Shown one piece after another: positions 22,932-32,455 of a stretch of 32,483 nucleotides of DNA. Source of the stretch: an uncultured Ruminococcus sp. (GTDB lineage: Bacteria > Bacillota > Clostridia > Oscillospirales > Acutalibacteraceae); the NCBI GenBank assembly GCA_902767845.1, contig CACXIV010000015.1:1-32483 (forward strand), written 5' to 3'. Made by a program: the position numbers and the translations under genes. Under the pieces are notes generated by a model. The model was not told where the DNA came from. It saw nothing but the letters and a program-made list of their open reading frames with translations, and ran no database searches. How positions within the stretch are numbered: position 1 is the first letter of the stretch; the number at the start of each line of letters is the position of its first letter.

Positions 22932-25900
22932 GATTAAAATCTCTGGAGGTTCAGGGTTTTAAAACCTTTCCGGATAAAACAAAATTATCCTTTGAACAGG
23001 GAATAACCTCTGTCGTAGGTCCCAACGGTTCCGGCAAGAGCAACATCAGCGACGCTATCCGCTGGGTGCTCGGCGAGCAGTCGCCGAAAAGCCTTCGCTG
23101 CTCCAAGATGGAGGACGTTGTTTTTAACGGCACCGATACCAGAAAACGCACGGGCTATGCCGAGGTTACATTAAATATCGACAACGCCGACCGCTTTCTT
23201 GACTTTGACGGCGACGAGATCGCCGTTACACGCCGCTATTATCGCAGCGGAGAAAGCGAGTATCTTATCAACAAGGCGGCTGTCAGGCTAAAGGATATTA
23301 ACGAGCTGTTTATGGACACCGGACTCGGCAGAGACGGTTATTCCATGATCGGTCAGGGTAAAATCGACAGCATCGTGTCCTCAAAAAGCGAGGACAGACG
23401 CGAAATCTTTGAGGAGGCCGCGGGAATTTCGCGCTACCGCTACCGCAAGATAGAGGCCGAAAGAAAACTGAAAAATACCGAGGACAATCTGCTCAGGCTC
23501 AGGGATATCGTTACCGAGCTCGAGGAGCGCGTCGGTCCGCTGAAAAAGCAGAGCGAAAAGGCTCAGCAGTTTTTGACCTATTCCGAAGAAAAACGCGGGC
23601 TCGAGATCGCGCTTTGGCTTATCTCTCTCGATAAAAGCCGCGACGATCTTAAAACTCAGGACGAAAAAATTTCCATCGCGCGCTCCCAGTACGACGACGC
23701 GGAGCGATCGCTTGCCGAGATCCAGCGTGAGACCGAGGAGATATATCAAAAAAACGGCGAGCTGTCCGCCAAAGCGGAATCGCTCAGGAACGAAATATCA
23801 AGCCTTGATTCCGAGGCGGCTCAAAAGCGCTCGCTGATTTCCGTCGCGGAAAACGATATCCTCCACCATAATGAGAATATCGAGCGTATCAAGGGTGAGA
23901 TAGACCGTGCGGACGACGATCGGTCAAAGCTCGAAAAGTCGATAGCGGACAAGCAGACTAAGATAACCGCTCTCGACGCCGAGATCACGGGCAGACAAAA
24001 GCTGTATGCCGAGGTCTCCGAGGAGCTCAATGAAATAAACATGGATTCAAGCAAAAGCGGAGACGAGCTCCAGAGCCTGACCGCCGAGCTTTCGTCACTG
24101 ACATCCATGTCGGCGGACGCCAGAGTGATCGACATGACAGCCGACACCGGTATCTCCGAGCTTGAATCGAGGATAGACAGTCTCGGCAATACCGCCAGGG
24201 AAAAGACGATCGTGCTCAACGAGCTTGTCGATTTGCAGGGGCAGTATGAAAAGGATATAAATTCCGCGAGAGATGAAATTAAATCGTTTGAAAACTCGAT
24301 CGAGGGTCTGACGATAAAGCTCGCGGCAAAGGATAAAAAGCGCGGAGAGCTTAAAGCGGAGAGCGAAAAGCTCGGGCTCGACCTTCGCGAGCATCAGAGG
24401 AAGATCGATTTTCTCGAAAACATGGAGCGCAACCTCGAGGGCTTCTCAAAAAGCGTAAAGTCCGTGGTCAACGCCTCAAAATCCGGCAGGCTTAAAGGTA
24501 TCTGCGGTCCCGTGTCGAGGGTGATATCCGTTCCGTCGGAATACGCCGTGGCGGTCGAGACCGCCTTGGGCGCCGCCATGCAGAATATCGTCGTCGAGAC
24601 CGACGAGGACGCAAAGCAGGCTATCCGCTTTCTCAAAAGCACCGACGGAGGACGCGCGACATTTTTGCCCATCAACACCATCAAGCCGCGCGAGCTTAGG
24701 GAAAACGGGCTTGACGACTGCTACGGCTTTATCGGAGTCGCCGCGGAGCTATGCTCGTGCGATAATAAATATTCAAATATCCTCGGCTCTCTGCTCGGAA
24801 AGATCGTGATCGCGGAGGATCTTAACAGCGCCGCGTCTATCGCCAAAAGGTACTCCTACCGCTTCAAGGTAGTTACCCTTGACGGTCAGGTAGTGAACGC
24901 CGGCGGATCGCTTACGGGCGGTTCTCAGCTCAGGAGCACAGGCGTTCTGAGCCGTCAGTCCGAGATAAAAAAGCTCAAAGCTCAGACCGAAAAGCTCAGC
25001 TCCGAGGCGGACGCCGCTCAAAAGCTCAGCGAGAGGATCGACCGCGAGTGCGCCGCCGTCGAGGCGGATCTTCTCGGTTTCCGAGCCGATCTTTCTAACA
25101 AGCAGCAGGAGCTTGTAAGGCTTGAAGCCGAAAAGCGCGCCTGCGACAACGAGATAAACAACACGCGCTTAGCCGTTGAAAGCGCCGAACGCGAGATCGG
25201 CGAGTGCGAGGAAAAGACAGAGAACCTCAAAGAGGGACAGAAAAATGCCAAAGCACAGCTTGCCGAGCTTAATGTAAAGATCGCGCAGATCGAGGATAAG
25301 GTCAATTCGGTCACGGGCAACCGCGCCGAGCTTACCAAAAAGCGCGAGGAGCTCAGTTTAAGGCTGCAAAATATCCGCCTTGAGATAGTCACCGCCCAGA
25401 AGGATATCGACGTTCTTAATTCCGAGATAGTTTTCGCGAGGAACGCAGGCTCGGGCAGCGACAAGCGCAAGGCGATGATGCTCTCGCAGATAGAGGATAT
25501 CAAAAAGACAATTGAAGGTATTAACAATGATATCGACCGGTATCATAAGGATATAGAAAGCCTTGAGAACACTCAAAAATCAGTTCTTGAGAGAATAGAG
25601 GCGATCGGCGCTCAGCGCGAGCTGCTCGAGAAGCGCTCTGTTGAGATAAGGAACGCCGAGCGCGACAAGAACAATGAGCGCGAGGTATCGGGCAGAGAGC
25701 TCGCGAGACTCGAGGAGCGAAAGATCAATATTCAGAAGGAATACGACAACATCATCTCAAAGCTCTGGGACGAGTACGAGCTCACACGGCGAGAGGCAGA
25801 GAAGGTCGCCGTCGAGATCGAGGACAACTCCAAGGCTCAGTCAAGGCTCAGCGAGCTAAAGCGCAGCATAAAGGCTCTCGGAAGCGTTAATGTCAGCGCT

Positions 25901-26503
25901 ATTGAGGAGTACAAGGAGGTTTCCGAGCGCTATGAGTTCATGAGCGCTCAGGTATCCGACGTTGAAAAATCCAAGAGCGAGATCGAGAAGCTTATCACAA
26001 GCCTCACTAAACAGATGAAAGAGGTGTTTGTCGAGAGCTTCGATCAAATAAACAACAACTTCACACGCACCTTCAAGGAGCTTTTCGGAGGCGGTACGGC
26101 TTCGCTTTCGCTGTCCGACCCCGAAAACATCCTCACCAGCGGAATAGATATCCTCGTTCATCCGCCGGGAAAGATCGTAGTTCACCTCGACGCGCTGTCG
26201 GGAGGAGAAAAAGCGCTTGTAGCTATCGCGCTGTACTTCGCGATCATGAAGGTAAGACCGGCTCCGTTCTGCGTAATGGACGAGATCGAGGCTGCGCTTG
26301 ACGACGTCAACGTATTTCGGTTCGCAAGCTATCTTCGCCGCATGACCGGCAAAACGCAGTTTATCCTCATCACCCACAGGCGCGGAACCATGGAGGAGGC
26401 GGACGTGCTCTACGGAGTCACGATGCAGGACGAGGGAATCTCCAAGCTGCTTGAGCTGCGCTCGTCAGAGGTAGCGGCAAAGCTCGGAATAGAAACTAAG
26501 TAA
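22928..26503 (+). CDS. smc: chromosome segregation ATPase SMC
   Basis: 1191 residues, the usual bacterial SMC size. It is the ATPase core of the SMC-ScpAB condensin complex, acting on the nucleoid. The N-terminal head holds Walker A GPNGSGKS (31-38). Coiled coils run over about 170-500 and 680-1030. The flexible hinge (about 515-660) includes GAAMQNIVVE and VNAGGSLTGGS. The C-terminal head has the signature LSGGEKALVAIAL (about 1090) and Walker B FCVMDEIEAALDD (about 1115). ATG overlaps the previous stop (ATGA). ftsY follows after 12 bases, a conserved arrangement. Confidence 0.97.
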   Translation: MRLKSLEVQGFKTFPDKTKLSFEQGITSVVGPNGSGKSNISDAIRWVLGEQSPKSLRCSKMEDVVFNGTDTRKRTGYAEVTLNIDNADRFLDFDGDEIAVTRRYYRSGESEYLINKAAVRLKDINELFMDTGLGRDGYSMIGQGKIDSIVSSKSEDRREIFEEAAGISRYRYRKIEAERKLKNTEDNLLRLRDIVTELEERVGPLKKQSEKAQQFLTYSEEKRGLEIALWLISLDKSRDDLKTQDEKISIARSQYDDAERSLAEIQRETEEIYQKNGELSAKAESLRNEISSLDSEAAQKRSLISVAENDILHHNENIERIKGEIDRADDDRSKLEKSIADKQTKITALDAEITGRQKLYAEVSEELNEINMDSSKSGDELQSLTAELSSLTSMSADARVIDMTADTGISELESRIDSLGNTAREKTIVLNELVDLQGQYEKDINSARDEIKSFENSIEGLTIKLAAKDKKRGELKAESEKLGLDLREHQRKIDFLENMERNLEGFSKSVKSVVNASKSGRLKGICGPVSRVISVPSEYAVAVETALGAAMQNIVVETDEDAKQAIRFLKSTDGGRATFLPINTIKPRELRENGLDDCYGFIGVAAELCSCDNKYSNILGSLLGKIVIAEDLNSAASIAKRYSYRFKVVTLDGQVVNAGGSLTGGSQLRSTGVLSRQSEIKKLKAQTEKLSSEADAAQKLSERIDRECAAVEADLLGFRADLSNKQQELVRLEAEKRACDNEINNTRLAVESAEREIGECEEKTENLKEGQKNAKAQLAELNVKIAQIEDKVNSVTGNRAELTKKREELSLRLQNIRLEIVTAQKDIDVLNSEIVFARNAGSGSDKRKAMMLSQIEDIKKTIEGINNDIDRYHKDIESLENTQKSVLERIEAIGAQRELLEKRSVEIRNAERDKNNEREVSGRELARLEERKINIQKEYDNIISKLWDEYELTRREAEKVAVEIEDNSKAQSRLSELKRSIKALGSVNVSAIEEYKEVSERYEFMSAQVSDVEKSKSEIEKLITSLTKQMKEVFVESFDQINNNFTRTFKELFGGGTASLSLSDPENILTSGIDILVHPPGKIVVHLDALSGGEKALVAIALYFAIMKVRPAPFCVMDEIEAALDDVNVFRFASYLRRMTGKTQFILITHRRGTMEEADVLYGVTMQDEGISKLLELRSSEVAAKLGIETK

Positions 26504-26515
26504 AGGAACATTACT

Positions 26516-27430
26516 ATGGGATTATTCAGTAAAATCAAAGAGGGATTAAAAAAGACGCGCGACGCGGTAATGGGTCAGATCGACTCAATGCTAAAGTCCT
26601 TTACAAAAATCGACGAGGAGCTTTTTGAGGAGCTCGAGGAACTCCTTGTAATGGGCGACGTCGGCGTTGTTACCGCGGAAAAGATCTGCGGCGAGCTCAG
26701 AACAAGAGTAAAAAAGGCGGGCATCACCGATCCCGCCGAGATCAGCGGACTGCTTGAGGAGATCATCACAGAGATGCTCTCCGGCGGTGAAGAGCTCGAT
26801 ATTTCCACATCTCCGTCGATCATCCTTGTTATCGGGGTCAACGGCGTCGGCAAGACTACCACGATCGGGAAGCTGGCAAAGCAGCTTTCAAATCAGGGCA
26901 AGAGGGTCATCCTCGCCGCTGCTGACACCTTCCGCGCGGCGGCTATCGACCAGCTCGACATATGGGCTCAGCGCAGCGGATGCGAGATCATCAAGCAGGG
27001 CGAGGGAAGCGATCCCGCCGCCGTTATCTTCGACGCTATCGCCGCGGCAAAGGCGAGGAGAGCGGACGTTATCATCTGCGATACCGCCGGCAGACTTCAC
27101 AATAAAAAGCACCTGATGGACGAGCTCGCGAAGATCAACAGGGTCATCGACCGCGAGCTTCCCGACGCGGCGAAGGAAAAGCTGCTCGTTCTTGACGCCA
27201 CCACGGGTCAGAACGCCGTCAATCAGGCGGAACAGTTCAGACAGGCGACGGGAATCACGGGTATCGTGCTTACAAAGCTTGACGGCACCGCCAAGGGCGG
27301 CGTAGTTCTCGCTATAAAGGACGGGCTCGGTATCCCCGTAAAGTACATCGGCGTAGGCGAGCAAATCGACGACCTGCAGCCCTTCAGCGCCCAGGATTTT
27401 GCAAAGGCGCTTTTTGCCAAGACGGAGTGA
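26516..27430 (+). CDS. ftsY: signal recognition particle receptor FtsY
   Basis: 304 residues. SRP receptor GTPase that docks ribosome-nascent-chain complexes at the membrane. The short N-domain starts MGLFSKIKEGLKKTRDAV, with a probable amphipathic membrane-targeting helix and no long acidic A-domain, as is usual for Gram-positive bacteria. The G-domain has GVNGVGKTTTIGKLA (P-loop about 107-114), ADTFRAAAIDQL, CDTAGRLHNK, TKLDGTAKGG and GVGEQIDDLQPF. AAGGAA precedes the ATG. Confidence 0.97.
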   Translation: MGLFSKIKEGLKKTRDAVMGQIDSMLKSFTKIDEELFEELEELLVMGDVGVVTAEKICGELRTRVKKAGITDPAEISGLLEEIITEMLSGGEELDISTSPSIILVIGVNGVGKTTTIGKLAKQLSNQGKRVILAAADTFRAAAIDQLDIWAQRSGCEIIKQGEGSDPAAVIFDAIAAAKARRADVIICDTAGRLHNKKHLMDELAKINRVIDRELPDAAKEKLLVLDATTGQNAVNQAEQFRQATGITGIVLTKLDGTAKGGVVLAIKDGLGIPVKYIGVGEQIDDLQPFSAQDFAKALFAKTE

Positions 27431-27434
27431 TCTG

Positions 27435-28031
27435 ATGAAATTTATAATTGCGACAAATAACGAAAAAAAGCTCGTTGAGCTTGAAAGAATACTTAATCCG
27501 CTCGGCATCGAGGCGGTTTCCGCAAAGGAGGCCGGTGTCGTTCTCGACGATGTCGATGAAACAGGAAAAACATTTTTTGAGAACGCGTATATAAAGGCGA
27601 ACGCCGCTTTCCAAAAGACCGGGATGCCTGCGGTAGCCGACGACAGCGGCATCTGCGTAGACGCTCTGGACGGGAGACCGGGAATATTCTCGGCGCGTTA
27701 CAGCCCCGAGGACTGCTTTACCGACGAGGACCGCACCGCAAAGATACTCGAGGAGCTCGAGGGAGTTCCCGATGAAAAGCGTACCGCGCATTACACCTGC
27801 GCCATCTGCTGCATTTTGCCGGACGGAAAGAGGATCGAGATCGAGGAGATCTGCGAGGGCAAAATCGGCTACAGCTTTATCGGCGACGGCGGCTTTGGCT
27901 ACGACCCGATATTTATGCAGGGCGACAAGACCTTCGCTCAGCTTACCGCCGAGGAAAAGGACAAGGTAAGTCACCGCGGAAAGGCGCTCAGAGCGCTAAA
28001 GCGCGAGCTTGAAGAAGAATTTTCTTTATGA
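27435..28031 (+). CDS. rdgB: XTP/dITP diphosphatase (RdgB/HAM1 family)
   Basis: 198 residues from ATG 27435, 4 bases after ftsY and with CGGAG upstream; an earlier in-frame start inside ftsY gives no family sequence and is rejected. It removes deaminated purine triphosphates (dITP, XTP) from the nucleotide pool. Motifs: IIATNNEKKLVELERIL, FFENAYIKANAAF, ADDSGICVDALDGRPGIFSARY, GFGYDPIFM and SHRGKALRAL. Confidence 0.95.
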   Translation: MKFIIATNNEKKLVELERILNPLGIEAVSAKEAGVVLDDVDETGKTFFENAYIKANAAFQKTGMPAVADDSGICVDALDGRPGIFSARYSPEDCFTDEDRTAKILEELEGVPDEKRTAHYTCAICCILPDGKRIEIEEICEGKIGYSFIGDGGFGYDPIFMQGDKTFAQLTAEEKDKVSHRGKALRALKRELEEEFSL

Positions 28032-28040
28032 GGTGATAAT

Positions 28041-28346
28041 ATGTTGACCGGAAAACAGCGCGCGTATCTCAGAGGCCTTGCGAATACGATGGAAACTATT
28101 TTGATCATCGGCAAGGGCGAGATCACCGACAATATAATAATGCAGGCTGACACCGCGCTCACCGCGAGAGAGCTTATCAAGGCAAAAACGCTTGAAACAA
28201 GCGCGTACTCCTCGCGCGAGGCGGCGGATATCATAGCTGAAAAATGCGGCGCGGACGTGGTTCAGGTGATCGGCTCAAAGTTTGTGCTTTACCGCATGAA
28301 CCCCGACGAACCCAAGATCACTCTGCCCAAGGTAAAAAAGAAATGA
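28041..28346 (+). CDS. yhbY: CRM-domain ribosome-associated RNA-binding protein YhbY
   Basis: 101 residues: a single CRM domain with MLTGKQRAYLRGLA, the GxxG-type loop IIGKGEITDNI, REL-IKAKTLE and the closing GSKFVLYR. The family binds pre-50S particles and is implicated in ribosome assembly. AGGTGA lies before the ATG, and the stop overlaps nadD by 4 bases. The yhbY-nadD-yqeK-rsfS order matches that in Bacillus. Confidence 0.94.
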   Translation: MLTGKQRAYLRGLANTMETILIIGKGEITDNIIMQADTALTARELIKAKTLETSAYSSREAADIIAEKCGADVVQVIGSKFVLYRMNPDEPKITLPKVKKK

Positions 28347-28951
28347 GAAAAACAGGTATTTTCGGCGGCACCTTCAACCCCATCCACTTAGGGCACGTAA
28401 GGCTCGGTCAGATGGTTCTGAACGACCTTAAGCTCGACAGGATCATTTATATCCCCGACAACACGCCGCCGCATAAATCGGACAAAGACCTCGCGAGCGG
28501 ATCGGACAGGCTAAAGATGATCGAGCTTGCCCTGAAGGACTGCGACAATATGGAGGCTTCCGATATCGAGCTCAGGCGCGAGGGCAAAAGCTACACGTAT
28601 CAGACCCTGCTCGAGCTCAAAAAAATGTATCCCGGCGACGAGCTGTTTTTGATAACCGGCGCGGATATGTTCCTTACCCTTGACCGTTGGAAGGAGCCCG
28701 GGATAATTTTTGAGAATGCCGGGATAATCGGCGTGCCGAGGGTCGGCTCCGATTACGATAGGATGGAAAAGTACGCCTCTGATGTCATAATCCCCATGGG
28801 CGCGAGGGTGTTCATGCTTTCGCACACGGTTTTTGACGCCGCGTCATCGACCTTTGTCAGGGATAATATTGACGATTACCATAAGATAGCGGATATGATA
28901 AGACCCGAGGTTTACGGGTATATTACCGAGAATAATCTGTATCGGAAGTGA
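28343..28951 (+). CDS. nadD: nicotinate-nucleotide adenylyltransferase
   Basis: 202 residues from ATG 28343, overlapping the yhbY stop. It makes nicotinate adenine dinucleotide from NaMN and ATP in NAD synthesis. The nucleotidyltransferase motif is GIFGGTFNPIHLGHVRLG at the N-terminus. IPDNTPPHK, ITGADMFLTLDRWKEP and the closing SSTFVRD motif complete the set. The longer in-frame opening inside yhbY is not used. Confidence 0.96.
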   Translation: MRKTGIFGGTFNPIHLGHVRLGQMVLNDLKLDRIIYIPDNTPPHKSDKDLASGSDRLKMIELALKDCDNMEASDIELRREGKSYTYQTLLELKKMYPGDELFLITGADMFLTLDRWKEPGIIFENAGIIGVPRVGSDYDRMEKYASDVIIPMGARVFMLSHTVFDAASSTFVRDNIDDYHKIADMIRPEVYGYITENNLYRK

Positions 28952-28952
28952 A

Positions 28953-29531
28953 ATGATGGGAAATCCCGATTACAAAAGCATAATAAGAGAGCTTATGGGC
29001 GATTACCGCTATGAGCACAGCGTAAACGTCGCCGACGAAGCGGTAAAACTCGCCGAATTATACAGCGGAGATGTCGACAGGGCGTATACCGCAGGGATCC
29101 TGCACGATATAACAAAGGAGATCCCCAAGGACAGGCAGTTGCAAATTATCACTGACGGTGGTATAATCTTAGACGACGTTCAAAAACAGGCTCCCAAGCT
29201 CTGGCACGCGATAAGCGGAAGCGTTTATATCCAAACCGAGCTCGGGATCACCGACAGCGATATAATCAACGCCGTCAGGTACCATACGACCGGCAGGGCG
29301 AAAATGAGCCTGCTCGAAAAGATCATCTACACCGCGGATTACACCGCGAAGGGCAGAGATTACAACGGGGTAGAGGTAATGAGGGAGCTGTCGCGCAGGA
29401 GCCTTGAGGACGCGATGATATTCAGCTATCAGTTCACGCTGAACAAGCTGTCGTCGCTTAAAAGCGCGATACATCCCGATGAGATATTCGGATATAACGA
29501 CATTGTTCTGAACAGAAACGGAAAGGAATAA
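28953..29531 (+). CDS. yqeK: HD-domain hydrolase YqeK (Ap4A hydrolase family)
   Basis: 192 residues. HD-superfamily phosphohydrolase; YqeK proteins cleave diadenosine tetraphosphate symmetrically. Metal ligands are visible in YRYEHSVNVADEAVKLA, AGILHDITKEIP (the HD pair) and LWHAISGSVYIQ; AVRYHTTGRAKMSLLEKIIYTADY completes the fold. GGAAG lies just upstream, and either of two tandem ATGs (28953 or 28956) could be the true start. It is one base from nadD. Confidence 0.94.
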   Translation: MMGNPDYKSIIRELMGDYRYEHSVNVADEAVKLAELYSGDVDRAYTAGILHDITKEIPKDRQLQIITDGGIILDDVQKQAPKLWHAISGSVYIQTELGITDSDIINAVRYHTTGRAKMSLLEKIIYTADYTAKGRDYNGVEVMRELSRRSLEDAMIFSYQFTLNKLSSLKSAIHPDEIFGYNDIVLNRNGKE

Positions 29532-29534
29532 ATT

Positions 29535-29888
29535 ATGACTTCATATGAAACCGCGATCGCCGCGGCAAAGGCTATAAGCGGCAAGATCGGACTTGATATA
29601 CAGGTCATCGAGATCGGCGATATCTCCGTTATCGCCGACTATATGGTGATCGCCACCGGTAACAGCTCGACTCACGTCAAGGCGCTTGCCGACGAGGTGG
29701 AGTATCAGCTTGACAAGGCAGGCGTTTCGGTCAGCCATATCGAGGGCTACCGCTCAAACAGCTGGATCCTGCTCGATTATATCGACGTTATCGTAAACGT
29801 CTTTTCGGAAGAGGCAAGGGAGTTCTACGACCTTGACCGACTCTGGCAGGACGGCAAGCCCGTTGACCTTACGGGCATCATTGATTAA
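29535..29888 (+). CDS. rsfS: ribosomal silencing factor RsfS
   Basis: 117 residues. It binds L14 on the 50S subunit and blocks subunit joining during starvation. Family signatures: [78 protein letters not shown] lies before the ATG; only 3 bases separate it from yqeK. Confidence 0.96.
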   Translation: MTSYETAIAAAKAISGKIGLDIQVIEIGDISVIADYMVIATGNSSTHVKALADEVEYQLDKAGVSVSHIEGYRSNSWILLDYIDVIVNVFSEEAREFYDLDRLWQDGKPVDLTGIID

Positions 29889-29914
29889 GTAAACATTCTC
29901 TTGGAGGGATAAAA

Positions 29915-32326
29915 TTGAAATATAATCACAAGACAGTAGAGCCTAAATGGCAGCAAATCTGGGAGGAAAAAGGCGTTTTCCACGCTGATGAAAAAAGCGA
30001 TAAGGAAAAGTTCTACGCCCTTATCGAGTTCCCTTATCCGTCGGGTCAGGGACTCCACGTAGGACATCCCCGTCCTTACACCGCGCTTGACACGGTCGCG
30101 AGAAAGCGCAGGCTCCAGGGCTACAACGTGCTTTATCCGATCGGCTGGGACGCCTTCGGACTGCCTACGGAAAACTACGCTATCAAGAATCACATTCACC
30201 CCGAGATCGTAACAAAAAACAACATCGCGCGATTCAAAAAGCAGATACAGTCGCTCGGTATATCCTTTGACTGGAGCCGCGAGATCAACACCACCGATCC
30301 CGATTACTACAAGTGGACTCAGTGGATATTCATTCAGCTCTTTAAGCACGGCCTCGCCTATAAAAAAGAGATGAACGTAAACTGGTGTACCTCGTGCAAA
30401 TGCGTGCTCGCCAACGAGGAAGTCGTCAACGGCGTGTGCGAGCGCTGCGGCGCGGAGGTCGTCCACAAGGTAAAATCGCAGTGGATGCTCAAGATCACAG
30501 AGTATGCCGACAGGCTTATCAACGACCTCGATCTTGTGGATTATCCCGACAGAGTAAAAGCGCAGCAGAAGAACTGGATCGGCAGGAGCACCGGCGCTGA
30601 GGTGGATTTCACCACCACGACGGGCGACACACTCACCATCTACACCACCAGAGCCGACACACTTTACGGCGCTACATATATGGTAATCTCTCCCGAGCAT
30701 CCGCTTATCGAAAAGTGGGCGGACAAGCTCGGCAACATGGACGAGATCAGGGCTTATCAGGAGGCGGCTGCGCGCAAGTCCGACTTTGAGCGCACAGAGG
30801 TTGCCAAGGATAAGACCGGCGTTCTGCTCGACGGCGTAAGGGCGATCAACCCCGTAAACAACACCGAGATCCCGATCTTTATCTCCGACTACGTTCTCGT
30901 ATCCTACGGAACCGGAGCGATCATGGCTGTACCGGCTCACGATACACGAGACTGGGAGTTCGCCAAGAAGTTCGGCCTTCCCATCATAGAGGTCGTAAAG
31001 GGCGGCAACGTTGAGGAGGAGGCTTTCACGGACTGCGCCACGGGAATCATGGTCAATTCCGGAATGCTCGACGGCCTTTCGGTGGACGAAGCCAAGGTCA
31101 AGATCATCGACTGGCTCACAAGCGAGGGCAAGGGTCACGCTAAGGTCAACTACAAGCTCCGCGACTGGGTGTTCTCGCGCCAGCGTTACTGGGGCGAGCC
31201 TATCCCGATCGTTCACTGTGACAAGTGCGGCTACGTTCCGATCGACGAGAGCGAGCTTCCGCTCAGACTCCCGATGGTAGAGTCGTACGAGCCCACCGAC
31301 AACGGCGAGTCTCCGCTTGCCAAGATGACCGACTGGATCACCACTACCTGTCCCAAGTGCGGCGGCAGGGCTTACAGAGAGACCGACACCATGCCTCAGT
31401 GGGCAGGTTCGTCGTGGTACTTCCTCAGATATATGGATCCTCACAACAGCGAGGCTTTGGCTTCCAGGGAAGCCCTTGATTACTGGTCGCCCGTAGACTG
31501 GTATAACGGCGGCATGGAGCACACTACGCTCCACCTGCTCTACAGCCGTTTCTGGCACAAGTTCCTCTATGATATCGGCGTTGTTCCCACCAAAGAGCCC
31601 TACGCCAAGCGCACATCTCACGGTATGATCCTCGGCGAGAACGGCGAGAAGATGAGTAAGTCAAGAGGCAACGTCGTAAATCCCGACGATATCGTTAACG
31701 AGTACGGCGCCGACACAATGCGCCTTTACGAGATGTTCATCGGCGACTTTGAGAAGGCAGCTCCATGGAGCCAGGCGAGCATCCGCGGCTGCCGCAGATT
31801 TGTTGAGCGTTACTGGAACCTGCAGAACAACCTTATCGACGGCGACAAGATCCGTCCCGAGCTCGAGAGCGCGTTCCACAAGACGATCAAAAAGGTCGGC
31901 GAGGATATCGAGAATATCAAGTTCAACACCGCGATCGCCGCTTTGATGGCGCTCATCAACGATATTTCCAACACGAAGTCGATCAACAAAGAGGAGCTTA
32001 GGGTGTTCTCGATCCTGCTCAACCCCTTCGCGCCCCATGTTACGGAGGAGGTTTACGAGGCGTGCGGCCTCGGCGACGGCATCCTTGCCGAAGCGTTGTG
32101 GCCGGAATATGACGAGAGCAAGTGCGTTGACGAAACGGTCGAGATCGTAGTTCAGGTCAACGGCAGGATCAAGGCTAAGCTCAACGTTCCCGTTGACGCC
32201 TCAAAGGAGCAGCTTTTGGAGCTTGCCAAGGCTGACGAAAAGGTGCTCGCAGCAGTCGAAGGAATGAATATTATCAAAGAAATCGTTGTTCCCAAAAAGC
32301 TTGTTAATCTGGTTGTTAAGCCATAA
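29915..32326 (+). CDS. leuS: leucine-tRNA ligase
   Basis: 803 residues, class I leucyl-tRNA synthetase of normal bacterial length. The start is TTG 29915, 7 bases after GGAGG (29903-29907), giving the family opening [17 protein letters not shown]. The HIGH motif is HVGH (48-51) and KMSKS lies at 579-583. A zinc-like cysteine knuckle ([24 protein letters not shown]) follows the first half of the catalytic domain. The CP1 editing domain (about 225-415) has [14 protein letters not shown] and [19 protein letters not shown]. The anticodon-binding and C-terminal domains are complete. There is no T-box in the 26-base gap upstream, so control is probably from far upstream. Confidence 0.97.
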   Translation: MKYNHKTVEPKWQQIWEEKGVFHADEKSDKEKFYALIEFPYPSGQGLHVGHPRPYTALDTVARKRRLQGYNVLYPIGWDAFGLPTENYAIKNHIHPEIVTKNNIARFKKQIQSLGISFDWSREINTTDPDYYKWTQWIFIQLFKHGLAYKKEMNVNWCTSCKCVLANEEVVNGVCERCGAEVVHKVKSQWMLKITEYADRLINDLDLVDYPDRVKAQQKNWIGRSTGAEVDFTTTTGDTLTIYTTRADTLYGATYMVISPEHPLIEKWADKLGNMDEIRAYQEAAARKSDFERTEVAKDKTGVLLDGVRAINPVNNTEIPIFISDYVLVSYGTGAIMAVPAHDTRDWEFAKKFGLPIIEVVKGGNVEEEAFTDCATGIMVNSGMLDGLSVDEAKVKIIDWLTSEGKGHAKVNYKLRDWVFSRQRYWGEPIPIVHCDKCGYVPIDESELPLRLPMVESYEPTDNGESPLAKMTDWITTTCPKCGGRAYRETDTMPQWAGSSWYFLRYMDPHNSEALASREALDYWSPVDWYNGGMEHTTLHLLYSRFWHKFLYDIGVVPTKEPYAKRTSHGMILGENGEKMSKSRGNVVNPDDIVNEYGADTMRLYEMFIGDFEKAAPWSQASIRGCRRFVERYWNLQNNLIDGDKIRPELESAFHKTIKKVGEDIENIKFNTAIAALMALINDISNTKSINKEELRVFSILLNPFAPHVTEEVYEACGLGDGILAEALWPEYDESKCVDETVEIVVQVNGRIKAKLNVPVDASKEQLLELAKADEKVLAAVEGMNIIKEIVVPKKLVNLVVKP

Positions 32327-32369
32327 ATTGAGCTGAAATCAAAATTTTTTCTATAATTCTACATTCCTA

Positions 32370-32398
32370 TTGACTTTTTTAACGACATATTGTATAAT
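32370..32398 (+). promoter_or_regulatory. sigma-A-type promoter of rpsU
   Basis: TTGACT (32370-32375), a 17-base spacer and a perfect TATAAT (32393-32398), suitable for a strongly expressed ribosomal gene. Confidence 0.85.
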
Positions 32399-32422
32399 AG
32401 CTATTGCAAATTATGCAAAGTA

Positions 32423-32444
32423 CCCATGCCATATGGCAGATGGG
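32423..32444 (+). promoter_or_regulatory. leader hairpin touching the rpsU ribosome binding site
   Basis: CCCATGCC (32423-32430) pairs with GGC-AG-ATGGG (32435-32444) around an ATAT loop, with a 2-base bulge. Its 3' arm runs into the Shine-Dalgarno GGGAGGG (32442-32448), so folding could limit ribosome access. Confidence 0.4.
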
Positions 32445-32455
32445 AGGGAAGATAG

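Noticed and set aside
29885-31621. Long 578-codon open frame on the minus strand opposite leuS
   Set aside because: It is antisense to highly conserved leuS codons, with no family resemblance or ribosome binding site. It arises from GC-biased codon usage.
32327-32352. Possible terminator after leuS (short stem followed by six Ts)
   Set aside because: Only a 4-bp TTGA/TCAA stem can be drawn before the T-run, too weak to call.
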